Assembly (NCBI RefSeq): GCF_015207505.1
Contig: NZ_JADEWT010000008.1
Span: 29,809-93,808 of the forward strand
DNA length: 64,000 nucleotides
Direction of reading: 5' to 3'
Origin: Tychonema sp. LEGE 06208
Lineage (GTDB): Bacteria > Cyanobacteriota > Cyanobacteriia > Cyanobacteriales > Microcoleaceae
Below are positions 42,655-51,174 of this stretch, in pieces. Made by a program: the position numbers and the translations under genes. The notes below the pieces were generated by a model. That model saw nothing but the letters and a program-made list of their open reading frames with translations. It made no database searches and was not told the origin of the DNA. How positions within the stretch are numbered: the stretch's first letter is position 1; each line of letters begins with the position of its first letter.

Positions 42655-44298
42655 TCAAAACATCGGCATCAACTCAAGCGGGCCAATTCCCAGGTCTTTA
42701 GCAGATACCCAGCGCACCTCAAATAAAGCGATCATATCCTTAAATTGAGGCTGACCGCGAGAAGCACCCATCAAGCCTTTAGCAATCACCAAACCGCACC
42801 AACCGTTCGTTAACTGACAGCGGCGCTCCCATTTTTTGCGAGCTTCCTGATGCACCGGGTCGTTTTCATTAAACTCCCCAAATAAATAGAGTTCTCCATT
42901 TTGAGCTTGCAAAATACCCAAATCGTACTGCTCGTCTTGAAAAGGATCTTCCCCCGGATTAAAACAAATTGCCTTGACCCCTCCAGCTTCTTTCAAATCC
43001 TGAATCATAGTTTTTGCCTTCGGATTGGAAGTTTGGATCATCACCACAGGCAAACCGTCTCCGTCGGCCTTAATATCAACTTCTGCACTTTGGTGAAACT
43101 GGGCATTTCCTCGCAGAAACTCTACCGTTTGCCAAGGTACGACACCGAGACTCAAGAATGAATTTGGCGGCACCAAATCGTCCCGCAACAGTGGCATTTC
43201 AAATTCATCATCCTCATCATCATCGTCATCGTCGAGCATCTCTAATAGTTCGACAGATACCTCGGGCATTGTCGAAACTTTAACGGATATCTGATGAATT
43301 TCTCCATCAGGCTGCGGAACGGGGATGCGGTAGCGACTGCTGAGAGTGGGAAATGTATCTGCTCCCAATTTCCGGCGACTGTTGCGGAAAAAGCGGTGAA
43401 ATGCTTCGAGAGCAACTAACATCGTCAGAGCTTCTTCTTCGTAAAGAATCGATCGCAATCCTTCTAAAGGATGCAAATTACCAAAGTTCGGTTCAATTTC
43501 CGATGGAGGCAAATCGGCTAAATCAATTTCGTCCTCTTCATCATCTTCATCAAAATCGGCTGCACTTTCAAAGGTGAGAAACAAACAGTCTTGTCCTAAA
43601 AAAGCCTGCTCTAAATCTTCAAAAGATTCATCGTTGACGACTCGCTCCCGAAACCGCTTCAAGGATTCTAGAGAACGGTACAGCAAAACTCCGTAGTCCA
43701 TTCTGCCTTGTCCCAATACAGACACGTAGAGGCTGGCAACATCCCACTGATTGATTTCAATAGATATAATTTGGTGTTCTCTCAAAGTCCGCCACGGAGC
43801 ATCATGCCAAATTTGAGCGGCTTTTTCCATGAGAACTTCGGCGTACTGAGGGGGTAATTCGGGAGGTCGATTTACAGCGACCTCTTCCATTCCCCGAAAG
43901 ATTTCGTCGATTAGGGGCAATTCCGGTACGTAGTCAATGGAAATTGCCAAATCTTGAAGTACGCCGCGCAGGTAAAATTGAATTTCTCGGTTTTTGACTA
44001 CTATTTTTTGGGGGCGGACTGCGGGAGCCGGACTTTGGGGATGTTCCATGGCTCGCAGCAGAGCCCGGACGATCGCCTCTGGGCCGGCATCTGGCCCTAC
44101 CACGTCCATAGCCCTCACGACGCCTTCAGAGCCGTCCACCCAGAGAATGCACTCGCCACCAGCTTCCGGATCGTTGTCGTCCTCTAGCATCATGTGCGAG
44201 TCAGCATTAGATAAGGGTCGGCGGTCGCCCTCCCACACGCTGGGAATTTGAGGTAAGTTTTGTAACCGACGAAGAGTAGAGCGATTCAGCGCTGCCAT
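42655..44298 (-). CDS. Large acidic cyanobacterial protein (DUF6930-like)
   Basis: The 547-residue protein resembles DUF6930-containing cyanobacterial proteins. It has two strongly acidic low-complexity runs, FDEDDEEDEIDLADLPPSEI and LDDDDDDEDDEFEMPLL. Recognisable segments include WHDAPWRTLREHQIISIEIN and a C-terminal WERRCQLTNGWCGLVIAKGL. No catalytic motif, signal peptide or membrane segment is visible. The function is unknown. Confidence 0.75.
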   Translation of the reverse strand: MAALNRSTLRRLQNLPQIPSVWEGDRRPLSNADSHMMLEDDNDPEAGGECILWVDGSEGVVRAMDVVGPDAGPEAIVRALLRAMEHPQSPAPAVRPQKIVVKNREIQFYLRGVLQDLAISIDYVPELPLIDEIFRGMEEVAVNRPPELPPQYAEVLMEKAAQIWHDAPWRTLREHQIISIEINQWDVASLYVSVLGQGRMDYGVLLYRSLESLKRFRERVVNDESFEDLEQAFLGQDCLFLTFESAADFDEDDEEDEIDLADLPPSEIEPNFGNLHPLEGLRSILYEEEALTMLVALEAFHRFFRNSRRKLGADTFPTLSSRYRIPVPQPDGEIHQISVKVSTMPEVSVELLEMLDDDDDDEDDEFEMPLLRDDLVPPNSFLSLGVVPWQTVEFLRGNAQFHQSAEVDIKADGDGLPVVMIQTSNPKAKTMIQDLKEAGGVKAICFNPGEDPFQDEQYDLGILQAQNGELYLFGEFNENDPVHQEARKKWERRCQLTNGWCGLVIAKGLMGASRGQPQFKDMIALFEVRWVSAKDLGIGPLELMPMF

Positions 44299-44413
44299 AG
44301 AGTAAGCCCGTTGGGTGAAGCATTGTTGCGGTGCCGGTAGCCGGTCAACCGCTGCTTATCAATCATAAACCCTATGGGGGGAGAGGACATCAAGCTTGGG
44401 AAAGGAGACATGA

Positions 44414-44585
44414 GTTGGCAGTAGGCAGTTGGTAGTAGGCAGTAGTCATTAGTCATTAGTCATCAGTCAATAGCTTTCCTGTCAACCGTCAACCGTCAAC
44501 CGTCAACCGTCAACCGTCAACAGCCAACCGTCAACCGTCAACCGTCAACAGCTTTCCTGCCAACTGCCAACTGCCAACTGACTAA
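44414..44585. repeat. Heptanucleotide arrays (CAACCGT, CAACTGC, CATTAGT)
   Basis: GCAGTTGGTAGTAGGCAGTA, then TCATTAG units, then at least nine CAACCGT units, then CAACTGC units. The arrays end near the sufA promoter region. Confidence 0.95.
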
Positions 44586-44652
44586 TTCCCTGTACAATAG
44601 AGGGATAAGATTAAACTCTTAGCATTAGACAGTCTCAGGAGTTCGGCAAATT

Positions 44653-45006
44653 ATGACTCAAGCCATTTCACAAAAGCGAGGGATTCAAATGACGGACTCT
44701 GCTGTCCGTCAAGTTTTAGCTCTTCGAGAAAAACAAGGTACAGACCTCTGCTTGCGGGTAGGGGTGCGCCAGGGCGGCTGTTCTGGTATGTCTTACGTGA
44801 TGGACTTCGCAGACCCGAGCACTGTGAAATCCGACGATGAGGTGTTTGACTACGATGGTTTTCAGGTAGTGTGCGATCGCAAAAGCATTCTTTATCTCTA
44901 CGGCTTGGTGCTAGACTTCAGCGATGCCATGATCGGGGGCGGGTTTAAGTTTACCAACCCCAACGCTACTCAGACTTGCGGCTGCGGTAGTTCTTTTTCT
45001 ACCTAA
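44653..45006 (+). CDS. sufA: A-type iron-sulfur carrier protein (SufA/IscA family)
   Basis: The 117-residue protein has the A-type carrier cysteines: Cys43 in RQGGCSGMSYVMDF and the pair Cys109/Cys111 in TQTCGCGSSFST. It carries a 4Fe-4S or 2Fe-2S cluster or iron from the Suf assembly to target proteins. AGGAG lies 12 bp upstream of the ATG. The TPR gene follows after a hairpin, so co-transcription is possible. A related SufE gene is at 8307. Confidence 0.94.
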   Translation: MTQAISQKRGIQMTDSAVRQVLALREKQGTDLCLRVGVRQGGCSGMSYVMDFADPSTVKSDDEVFDYDGFQVVCDRKSILYLYGLVLDFSDAMIGGGFKFTNPNATQTCGCGSSFST

Positions 45007-45015
45007 ACTTAAAAT

Positions 45016-45054
45016 AGGGCGTGGCACCGAAAGTTATTAATTGTGCCATGCCCT
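45016..45054 (+). terminator. Hairpin between sufA and the TPR gene
   Basis: AGGGCGTGGCAC (45016-45027) pairs with GTGCCATGCCCT (45043-45054) with a single G:U pair, giving a 12-bp stem. There is no U-tract, so it may stabilise or attenuate rather than terminate. Confidence 0.6.
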
Positions 45055-45103
45055 GTTCGATCGATCCAAAATTCCACATCTCATATTCTCAATCTCAAAT
45101 CGC

Positions 45104-45520
45104 ATGACTCCAGAAGAATTGTTTAAAGAAGGTTTCGATCGCTACCAAGCTGGCGAAGCCCCTGCCAATCTGATCCCAGTGTTCAAAGAAGTGTGCGAAA
45201 AAGCTCCCAAAAATGGCAATGCCTGGGCTAGCCTCTCGTGGCTGTACCTCTTGGAAAATAAACCCACATCTGCTCAAAAGGCCGCCAAAACAGCCGTTAA
45301 ACTGAACCCTCACGACCCCCAAGCTCGCATCAACCTGGCAGTCGCGATCCTCGACCTCAAAGAAAAAGGAGTGCGTCCCCACGTAGAAGTCGCTCAGCAA
45401 CTTCTGATGGCTTCCGAAGAGTTGCTGGACGAAGTTAAAAAAAATTTTGAAGACGGATTAAGCAGAAAACCCGACTGGAAGAGTCTCGCCCGTGTCAAGC
45501 AGTGGCTTTTAGAGCCGTAA
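45104..45520 (+). CDS. Small tetratricopeptide-repeat protein
   Basis: The 138-residue protein consists of TPR-like helices: PEELFKEGFDRYQAGEAPAN, NGNAWASLSWLYLLENKPTS, and AQKAAKTAVKLNPHDPQARI. It lies just after sufA, a known cyanobacterial gene order, and probably serves as a protein-interaction module. The start is set at MTPEELFKEGF (45104), because the longer frame from 45041 overlaps the hairpin and has an atypical leader. Confidence 0.85.
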   Translation: MTPEELFKEGFDRYQAGEAPANLIPVFKEVCEKAPKNGNAWASLSWLYLLENKPTSAQKAAKTAVKLNPHDPQARINLAVAILDLKEKGVRPHVEVAQQLLMASEELLDEVKKNFEDGLSRKPDWKSLARVKQWLLEP

Positions 45521-45717
45521 ATACCTAGAAAAGCCGATTATTTAGCGGGGATCAAGGAAATAGAGTTAGTAATTTATTACAATTTCGTAATAAATCAATA
45601 AATAACTTTATGGAAAATTCAGAAAGGCAGTGTTAGTATTTTAAAACTTAGACGATCGACAAACCAGCTCAGCGGTTTTGAGAATTGACTACAATAAATA
45701 CTAGGAGTTGTAACAAC

Positions 45718-45915
45718 ATGAGCAATGACAGCCACGTTAACATCAAACCTGCCACCCGCAACCACAAAGGTTTCTTTATTCAGCCAGCTTCTTACAAGTT
45801 GATGAGCATCGATAAATCCGGCTGGGCATTGATTTGTATGGACAAAGCAGTTTGTCATTATGTAGATCCCGATGACTTGCAATTGCCGAATAAGTCGGGA
45901 ATGTCTGAAGGTTAA
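45718..45915 (+). CDS. Small conserved cyanobacterial protein, unknown function
   Basis: The 65-residue protein begins MSNDSHVNIKPATRNHKGFF and contains LMSIDKSGWALICMDKAVCH. An AGGAG ribosome-binding site at 45703-45707 and a Rho-independent terminator downstream mark a complete small gene. The family is not recognised. Confidence 0.7.
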   Translation: MSNDSHVNIKPATRNHKGFFIQPASYKLMSIDKSGWALICMDKAVCHYVDPDDLQLPNKSGMSEG

Positions 45916-45956
45916 TCTAGAAGTTTTGAGAGACATTAAAATGCTTTATTTGAGTA

Positions 45957-45990
45957 GCTGCCCTCCCTGGAGAGGCAGCAACTTTTTTTT
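45957..45990 (+). terminator. Rho-independent terminator after the 65-aa gene
   Basis: GCTGCC (45957-45962) pairs with GGCAGC (45974-45979), followed by AACTTTTTTTT. Confidence 0.85.
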
Positions 45991-45995
45991 GAGAA

Positions 45996-46390
45996 GTTAT
46001 TGGTTATTGGTTATTGGTTATTGGTTATTAGTTATTGGTTATTGGTTATTGGTTATTAGTTATTGGTTATTGGTTATTGGTTATTGGTTATTGGTTATTG
46101 GTTATTGGTTATTAGTTATTAGTTATTAGTTATTGGTTATTAGTCAGTAGGGGCGGTGGATGGTGCGTGCACGCCCTCCTGCCGTCATTAGTCATTAGTC
46201 ATTAGTCATCAGGAAGAGGGAAAAAGGAAGAAGGAAGAGGGAAGAAGCAGTGTACGGGATGTAACGGATCGAAATAAGTTGGGCAACGGATTTTGTAATG
46301 GATTTAATGGATAGAAAAATTACCGATCGCCAATTACCAATTACCAATTACCAATTACCAATTCCCGATTCCCGATTCCCGATTCCCGAT
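45996..46390. repeat. Heptamer arrays (TTATTGG, CAATTAC, CCGATTC) and purine-rich repeats
   Basis: At least twenty TTATTGG-type units (45996-46147) are followed by a short ATTAGTC run, a GAAGAGGG stretch, CAATTAC units and CCGATTC units up to the DUF3352 gene. Confidence 0.93.
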
Positions 46391-46393
46391 CGC

Positions 46394-48025
46394 CTAATTG
46401 TGAGATTTTAAGGCAAACAGCATTTCAAGCTTAGCAGTTGTCGGTTCTGTCGAAGTTGTCGCTACGCTAACTCCTCGGAGAGAATTGAGCAAATCAGCCA
46501 CTGGTGGCGAAACTAAATTGGGCTGTATTGCGAGTAAATAACGGTTGGCCCAAGACATGGCTTTTTCCATATCTATGTAAAAGTAACTTTGGTTGGCTTG
46601 CGGTAAAGAAGTGGCGATCGCCTGAAAACTCGGACTGCTGCTTAGCGGTTGCGGTGGCGCTGTCGTGATGACATCAATTAAAGGGCCGCCGAAAGCGACA
46701 AACACAGAATTTTCATTTAGCCAACCGTGGCCGAATAAAGTGCCTTGCTGCGGTATTTTCCACTCTGTAACTTCTTTTCCCTGAATTTGTCTGGGGGCGA
46801 CACTGACTGTAGGATTGCTTTTGGCGATCGCATCGAGTTTTTCGAGGGTGGCTTCTGCTGCGGGGCGATCGCTAGTTTCAAAAATCATCGTCGCCCCCAT
46901 CCCCAACTGAGACAAAATACCTCGATCCGAACCGATCGCCCCGATCGCAAATTCCCCATTCATCCAGCCAAAAACATCGCGATCTGCATCCAAATCCAAC
47001 CGCTTAAAACTATCGCGAACCTGCTGAATTCCCCGATCGACTTCCGGGCTATCCTTTGCCTCTGCCGTCGCCTGCGACCAAATTTTATCCAGTCCCTTAC
47101 CGCCGACTAAAGCAATAGTTTCGCCGGGAAATCTCGACAACAATTTCGACGGGGATGGCGAATTTTGCTGCATTAATTTAGGGTCTAGCTGAGCGATGGT
47201 TTTTACCCTCAATCCCGAACTGTCCGCCCCTATTCCCGCAACCAAAGACTTGACTTGTTTGAACTGCTGCATCACGGTCAAAAGCGGTTGCAAATCATCG
47301 GGAAAATTAGCTTTCAACTGCTGCACGGAGGCTGAATAATCAGCAATGTAAACAGTGGCGATCGGATTCTTTACCCCAGCACTCTCGGAAAAAAACTTAG
47401 TTGTACTCTGCTGGGTAGCGAGGGAGGGTGCTCCTTTAAAAGTGTCGATCGCCAATTCCACAGGCTTTCTCAAAGGAGCCATAACTAATTGGTCGTTCAG
47501 CAAAGCCACACTGTAGCGCTTGCCAGTTGGCTCAGCAATTTCCGAAATTTTAACTCCTTTATACTCAGTTTCTTGAGTTTTTGCACCTTGCTGAGATTTT
47601 AATTTATTCGCAAAATTCCAAGCGCTAATTTTATTTTTGACGCTGACTACAACCAGTAGCTTAGGAGGCTCTGTTTTTGCCCCAGCATCCGGTGGCAACA
47701 AAGCAACCATCACCCCCCCCAGCCAGGGCTTTAAGTCCCTGTCAAAGTCGATTTGAGTGCCTGCCAAGCTTTGTTCTTGAAAGGCCTTCAAACCCGCACC
47801 GATTAACTTTTGAGCGCCCGGAGTACCAAATTGCTGCAACTGAGCCAGCGCTTGGGGATTGGGGGAGATGAAGGCGGCCATCGTTGCTTCGTCGGGTACA
47901 ACTTTGGCGCTTTCTTGAGGGTTTGATATTTGTTGGCTCAAACCCTGGAAGTAAAAGTAGACCGCGACGCTACCTGCTGCGACGGCGGCGGCAGCAATTA
48001 GAAGCTTTGGTTTTTTTGCAGGCAT
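46394..48025 (-). CDS. DUF3352 protein, exported or membrane-anchored
   Basis: The 543-residue protein starts with an N-terminal basic segment and hydrophobic helix (LLIAAAAVAAGSVAVYFYFQ), followed by a large soluble domain. FSESAGVKNPIATVYIADYS, GETIALVGGKGLDKIWSQAT and SLPQANQSYFYIDMEKAMSW are characteristic of DUF3352, a family common in cyanobacteria. It probably lies on the periplasmic or thylakoid-lumen side. Its function is unknown. Confidence 0.85.
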   Translation of the reverse strand: MPAKKPKLLIAAAAVAAGSVAVYFYFQGLSQQISNPQESAKVVPDEATMAAFISPNPQALAQLQQFGTPGAQKLIGAGLKAFQEQSLAGTQIDFDRDLKPWLGGVMVALLPPDAGAKTEPPKLLVVVSVKNKISAWNFANKLKSQQGAKTQETEYKGVKISEIAEPTGKRYSVALLNDQLVMAPLRKPVELAIDTFKGAPSLATQQSTTKFFSESAGVKNPIATVYIADYSASVQQLKANFPDDLQPLLTVMQQFKQVKSLVAGIGADSSGLRVKTIAQLDPKLMQQNSPSPSKLLSRFPGETIALVGGKGLDKIWSQATAEAKDSPEVDRGIQQVRDSFKRLDLDADRDVFGWMNGEFAIGAIGSDRGILSQLGMGATMIFETSDRPAAEATLEKLDAIAKSNPTVSVAPRQIQGKEVTEWKIPQQGTLFGHGWLNENSVFVAFGGPLIDVITTAPPQPLSSSPSFQAIATSLPQANQSYFYIDMEKAMSWANRYLLAIQPNLVSPPVADLLNSLRGVSVATTSTEPTTAKLEMLFALKSHN

Positions 48026-48173
48026 TGTTTTTGATTCTCGCGTCCTTTATCAGTTTAATGAAAATCTAGTTGGCTGGTGTGGAGGCGATCGAGGGGGCTG
48101 TCAATTTTGTATAATCCAAAACAAGTTTGGACGATCGTGTAAACTGCTGTTGATATCAAGTGCGGGAAGAAAG

Positions 48174-49100
48174 ATGAAAGTAGCGATCGCGGGAGCAACG
48201 GGATTTGTAGGTAGCCGGCTGGTGGAGAAACTGCAAGCCGCCGGACATCAAGCGGTGGTTTTGAGCAGGGATGCGGCCAAGGCTGGGCGAGTTTTTCCGG
48301 CTTCAGCTTATCCGAATTTAGAAGTAGTCGCCTACACTCCGGCGGAGTCTGGTGATTGGCAAAACTCGATCGCGGGCTGCGACGCTGTTGTCAATTTAGC
48401 TGGGGTGCCGATTGCGGAGGAAAAGTGGACTCCGGCGCGCCAGCAAGCGATTTTGGACAGTCGCAAACTGACGACGGAAAAATTGGTAGAGGCGATCGTC
48501 AATGCTAATCCTAAACCATCGGTGTTTGTTAGCGCATCGGCGATCGGCTATTACGGCACCAGCGAAACCGCCGAGTTTGACGAAAACAGCCCTGCGGGAA
48601 ACGATTTTTTAGCAACAGTCTGCAAAGAGTGGGAAACAGCGGCGCAACCTGCAAAAAATGCCGGTACAAGGCTAGCAATTTTGCGGCTGGGGATAGTTTT
48701 GGGAATGGGAGGCGCCCTGGCTAAAATGCTACCACCTTTTAAACTATTTGCTGGCGGCCCAATTGGTACAGGAAAACAGTGGTTTTCTTGGGTTCATCGC
48801 GAGGATGTGGTTGATTTAATTTTGTACGCCCTGCAAAATCCGCAAGTTGAAGGTGTTTTGAATGCCACAGCACCGAATCCGGTGCGGATGAATGAATTGT
48901 GCCAAACTTTAGGGGAAGTTTTAAATCGGCCTTCTTGGTTGCCCGTGCCAAGTTTTGCTTTAGAATTGCTGTTGGGAGACGGTGCTAAAGTTGTTTTGGA
49001 AGGGCAGAAAGTTTTGCCAAAACAAACTTTAGCTAGTGGTTTTCAATATCAGTATCCGACGCTAAAATTAGCACTCGAAGAGATTTTAGCTGGTAATTAA
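48174..49100 (+). CDS. TIGR01777-family NAD(P)-binding epimerase-like protein (YfcH-like)
   Basis: The 308-residue protein begins MKVAIAGATGFVGSRLVEKL, the Rossmann GxxGxxG motif of extended SDRs. NLAGVPIAEEKWTPARQQAI and the GYYGTSETAEFDENSPAG segment are the hallmarks of TIGR01777. The C-terminal DUF1731-like part includes LPVPSFALELLLGDGAKVVL. The family is widespread, with no settled substrate. An upstream start at 48150 is possible but GGAAGAAAG precedes the ATG at 48174. Confidence 0.9.
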   Translation: MKVAIAGATGFVGSRLVEKLQAAGHQAVVLSRDAAKAGRVFPASAYPNLEVVAYTPAESGDWQNSIAGCDAVVNLAGVPIAEEKWTPARQQAILDSRKLTTEKLVEAIVNANPKPSVFVSASAIGYYGTSETAEFDENSPAGNDFLATVCKEWETAAQPAKNAGTRLAILRLGIVLGMGGALAKMLPPFKLFAGGPIGTGKQWFSWVHREDVVDLILYALQNPQVEGVLNATAPNPVRMNELCQTLGEVLNRPSWLPVPSFALELLLGDGAKVVLEGQKVLPKQTLASGFQYQYPTLKLALEEILAGN

Positions 49101-49119
49101 ATCCTGGATTTTTAGATAT

Positions 49120-49174
49120 CCCTCGTTTCCAGGCAGAGCCTGGGAACGCAGATGCTTTGGCTCAGCCTCGCTCC
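49120..49174. repeat. REP doublet, left inverted copy
   Basis: Read on the minus strand: ggagcgaggctgagccaaag, then catctgcgttcccaggctct, then gcctggaaacgagg. It matches, with few differences, the right-hand copy at 49768-49822 in inverted orientation around the RAYT pseudogene. Confidence 0.85.
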
Positions 49175-49197
49175 TTCAAATAAATAAATCATCCGAC

Positions 49198-49737
49198 TCA
49201 AAAATCAATCAAATCAACTACCAACAATCCATCGCGATCGAGATAATTGCGATAACTAGAATATCTCCAACAAGCTGGATCGTCCACATAGCCGCGCCTG
49301 ACAGGATTATTGTGAATGTACTCCAATTTTTGCAACAGCATTTCCTCGTTCAAAATAGCTTGTGGGTGAAACCCTTCTTGCCATAGCTAGTATTTTTGGT
49401 CTTTTTTGTGTAGTTTTTTATTGAATTCGAGTTGCTCCAGGATGTTGGTAGTTTTATTTTTTTCAAGCAAGTCAATTATGGAGCGAGCAGTAAATGATTT
49501 AAAATTCCTTATTTGCGTTGACATTTCTGAAGAAGTTACGATTAAATGCAAATGATTTTCCATCAGTACGTAACCCTGTAAAGCCAAGCGCTTCTACCGT
49601 TGCATAAAACTTGAGAAATTTCAGACTATTTGTACTATTTCTGGCTGAATGAATACAGGAATCTAGTTGATAATTGTACAGGTGACAAAGTACGGTTAGT
49701 TCTCGGAATATATTACTTGGTATCTACTTCTTCCCAT
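49198..49737 (-). pseudogene. RAYT (REP-associated tyrosine transposase) with five in-frame stop codons
   Basis: A 180-codon frame from ATG 49737 to TGA 49198-49200 reads as a full-length IS200-like RAYT: MGRSRYQVIYSEN, PYFVTCTIIN, IPVFIQPEIVQIV, then GYVLMENHLHLIVTS with the HUH-type HLH, and LWQEGFHPQAILNEEMLLQK and the terminal YIHNNPVRRGYV. Stops interrupt codons 14 (TAA), 25 (TAG), 39 (TGA), 48 (TAG) and 117 (TAG), yet no frameshift was detected. At least four are simply explained by C-to-T or G-to-A changes from Gln or Trp codons. Flanking REP doublets form the classical REPtron layout. It should be inactive unless another copy supplies the transposase in trans. Confidence 0.85.
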
Positions 49738-49767
49738 TGTGGCAATCAAGGGTTTTTTAGATGGTTA

Positions 49768-49822
49768 AGACGAGGCGGAGCCAAAGTATCAGCGTTCCTA
49801 GGCTCTGCCTGGGAACGAGGTA
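49768..49822. repeat. REP doublet, right inverted copy
   Basis: Read on the plus strand: agacgaggcggagccaaagt, then atcagcgttcctaggctctg, then cctgggaacgagg. It is the inverted partner of 49120-49174. Confidence 0.85.
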
Positions 49823-49915
49823 ACATGAGATAACTAATGATTGGCGATCGCCATATCACGCTGATCCTGATACAATCAAGTGAGATTAAAAACTTAAACT
49901 TTTTGTAATTCTACC

Positions 49916-50770
49916 ATGACTCGCCCTACTGCAACCCTTTTAATTTCCTGTCCCGATCGCAAAGGACTTGTCGCCTTACTTGCTAATTTTATCGCTTCCC
50001 ATAATGGCAATATTATTCATGCGGATCACCATACTGATTTTACCGCAGGATTGTTTTTAAGTCGTCTGGAATGGCAATTAGACGATTTCGACTTGAAAAC
50101 CGAAGAAATCACACCAGCTTTTAGTGAAATCGCCAAGGATTTACAAGCAAATTGGCAATTACATTTCTCCTCAAAAGTTAGACGGATTGCGATCTGGGTA
50201 AGTCGTCAAGATCATTGTTTGTTAGACTTGATTTGGCGGCAGCGCTCTCAAGAAATCTGGGGTGAAATCCCGCTGATTATTAGTAATCATGAAAAATTAA
50301 AACCTATTGCTGCACAATATGGTATAAATTTTGAGTATATTCCCATCACTAAAGACAATAAAGCTATTCAAGAAGCACGACAGTTGGAAGTTCTTAAAAA
50401 TTATAACATAGATTTAGTGGTTTTGGCGAAGTATATGCAAATTTTAAGTCAAGATTTTATGATAAAATTTCCCAACGTGATTAATATTCACCATTCATTT
50501 TTGCCAGCATTTATAGGGGCAAATCCCTATGAAAGGGCTTATGAAAGAGGGGTAAAAATCATTGGTGCAACAGCTCATTATGTTACCCCCGATTTAGATG
50601 CTGGCCCGATTATTGAGCAAGATGTTGTGCGCGTGAGTCATCGCGATGCAGTGTCGGATTTAGTTCGCAAAGGTAAAGATTTAGAAAGAGTTGTTTTGGC
50701 AAGGGCGGTGCGATATCATTTACAAAATCGTGTTTTAGTTTATGGCAATCGCACTGTTGTTTTTGCTTAA
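49916..50770 (+). CDS. purU: Formyltetrahydrofolate deformylase
   Basis: The 284-residue protein has an N-terminal ACT domain (residues about 6-85, TLLISCPDRKGLVALLANFI) and a formyltransferase-like domain containing VVLAKYMQILSQDF. The catalytic region is IHHSFLPAFIGANPYERAYE and ATAHYVTPDLDAGPIIEQDV, typical of PurU. It hydrolyses 10-formyl-THF to formate and THF, balancing one-carbon pools for purine synthesis; the ACT domain senses glycine/methionine in known enzymes. Length and motifs are standard. Confidence 0.95.
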   Translation: MTRPTATLLISCPDRKGLVALLANFIASHNGNIIHADHHTDFTAGLFLSRLEWQLDDFDLKTEEITPAFSEIAKDLQANWQLHFSSKVRRIAIWVSRQDHCLLDLIWRQRSQEIWGEIPLIISNHEKLKPIAAQYGINFEYIPITKDNKAIQEARQLEVLKNYNIDLVVLAKYMQILSQDFMIKFPNVINIHHSFLPAFIGANPYERAYERGVKIIGATAHYVTPDLDAGPIIEQDVVRVSHRDAVSDLVRKGKDLERVVLARAVRYHLQNRVLVYGNRTVVFA

Positions 50771-50846
50771 TTCTTGAACTTTATTCACATTTTTTAGGTT
50801 ACTTCACAGGTAAGGTTTTTGGGCGACGAAGTAAGTCGCTTTGAGG

Positions 50847-50917
50847 CAAAAAAACCGGGTTTTTTATTTTATTTTGCGACTATAAGCTGTGAATTTTTGT
50901 AAAAGAACCCGGTTTTT
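50847..50917. repeat. CCGGG-centred palindrome pair
   Basis: aaaaaaccgggttttttatt and agaacccggtttttgac face each other downstream of purU and upstream of the family-1 MITE. Confidence 0.75.
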
Positions 50918-50938
50918 GACTGTGCTTGCGTCTAGCAG

Positions 50939-51066
50939 TAAGCTGTTGCTCATATATATTGTGTATGGCGATTGAGGGTCCGATGGGGATCAGGGGAGAG
51001 GGGGAGAGGATTTGACAATTTTTGATTGTCATCAAAATATACAATGTTTATTTGCACAACAGCTTA
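50939..51066. mobile_element. MITE-like element, family 1, copy B (128 bp)
   Basis: The left end TAAGCTGTTGCTCA and right end TGCACAACAGCTTA are inverted repeats. The left continues TATATATTGTGTATGGCGAT and G-rich GGGGAGAGGGGGAGAG. The right, read inward, continues AATAAACATTGTATATTTTG. Both subterminal types equal those of copy A at 3071-3222 in opposite orientation. Confidence 0.8.
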
Positions 51067-51125
51067 TCATCTAGAAAGATGCGCGTCGGCTTGAGACTAA
51101 GCAGAATAAAATCAGCAATCGGGGG

Positions 51126-51157
51126 AATGCGAGGTGCATGAAAGAGCTCCTCGCATT
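51126..51157 (-). terminator. Hairpin downstream of the 51175-52077 gene
   Basis: AATGCGAGG (51126-51134) pairs with CCTCGCATT (51149-51157). It lies just beyond the stop codon of the minus-strand gene. Confidence 0.6.
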
Positions 51158-51174
51158 GTATTTATTGCAGGAGG

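Noticed and set aside
49387..49587. Stand-alone 66-residue protein
   Set aside because: It begins with TTG and is the middle of the larger RAYT frame interrupted by stop codons.
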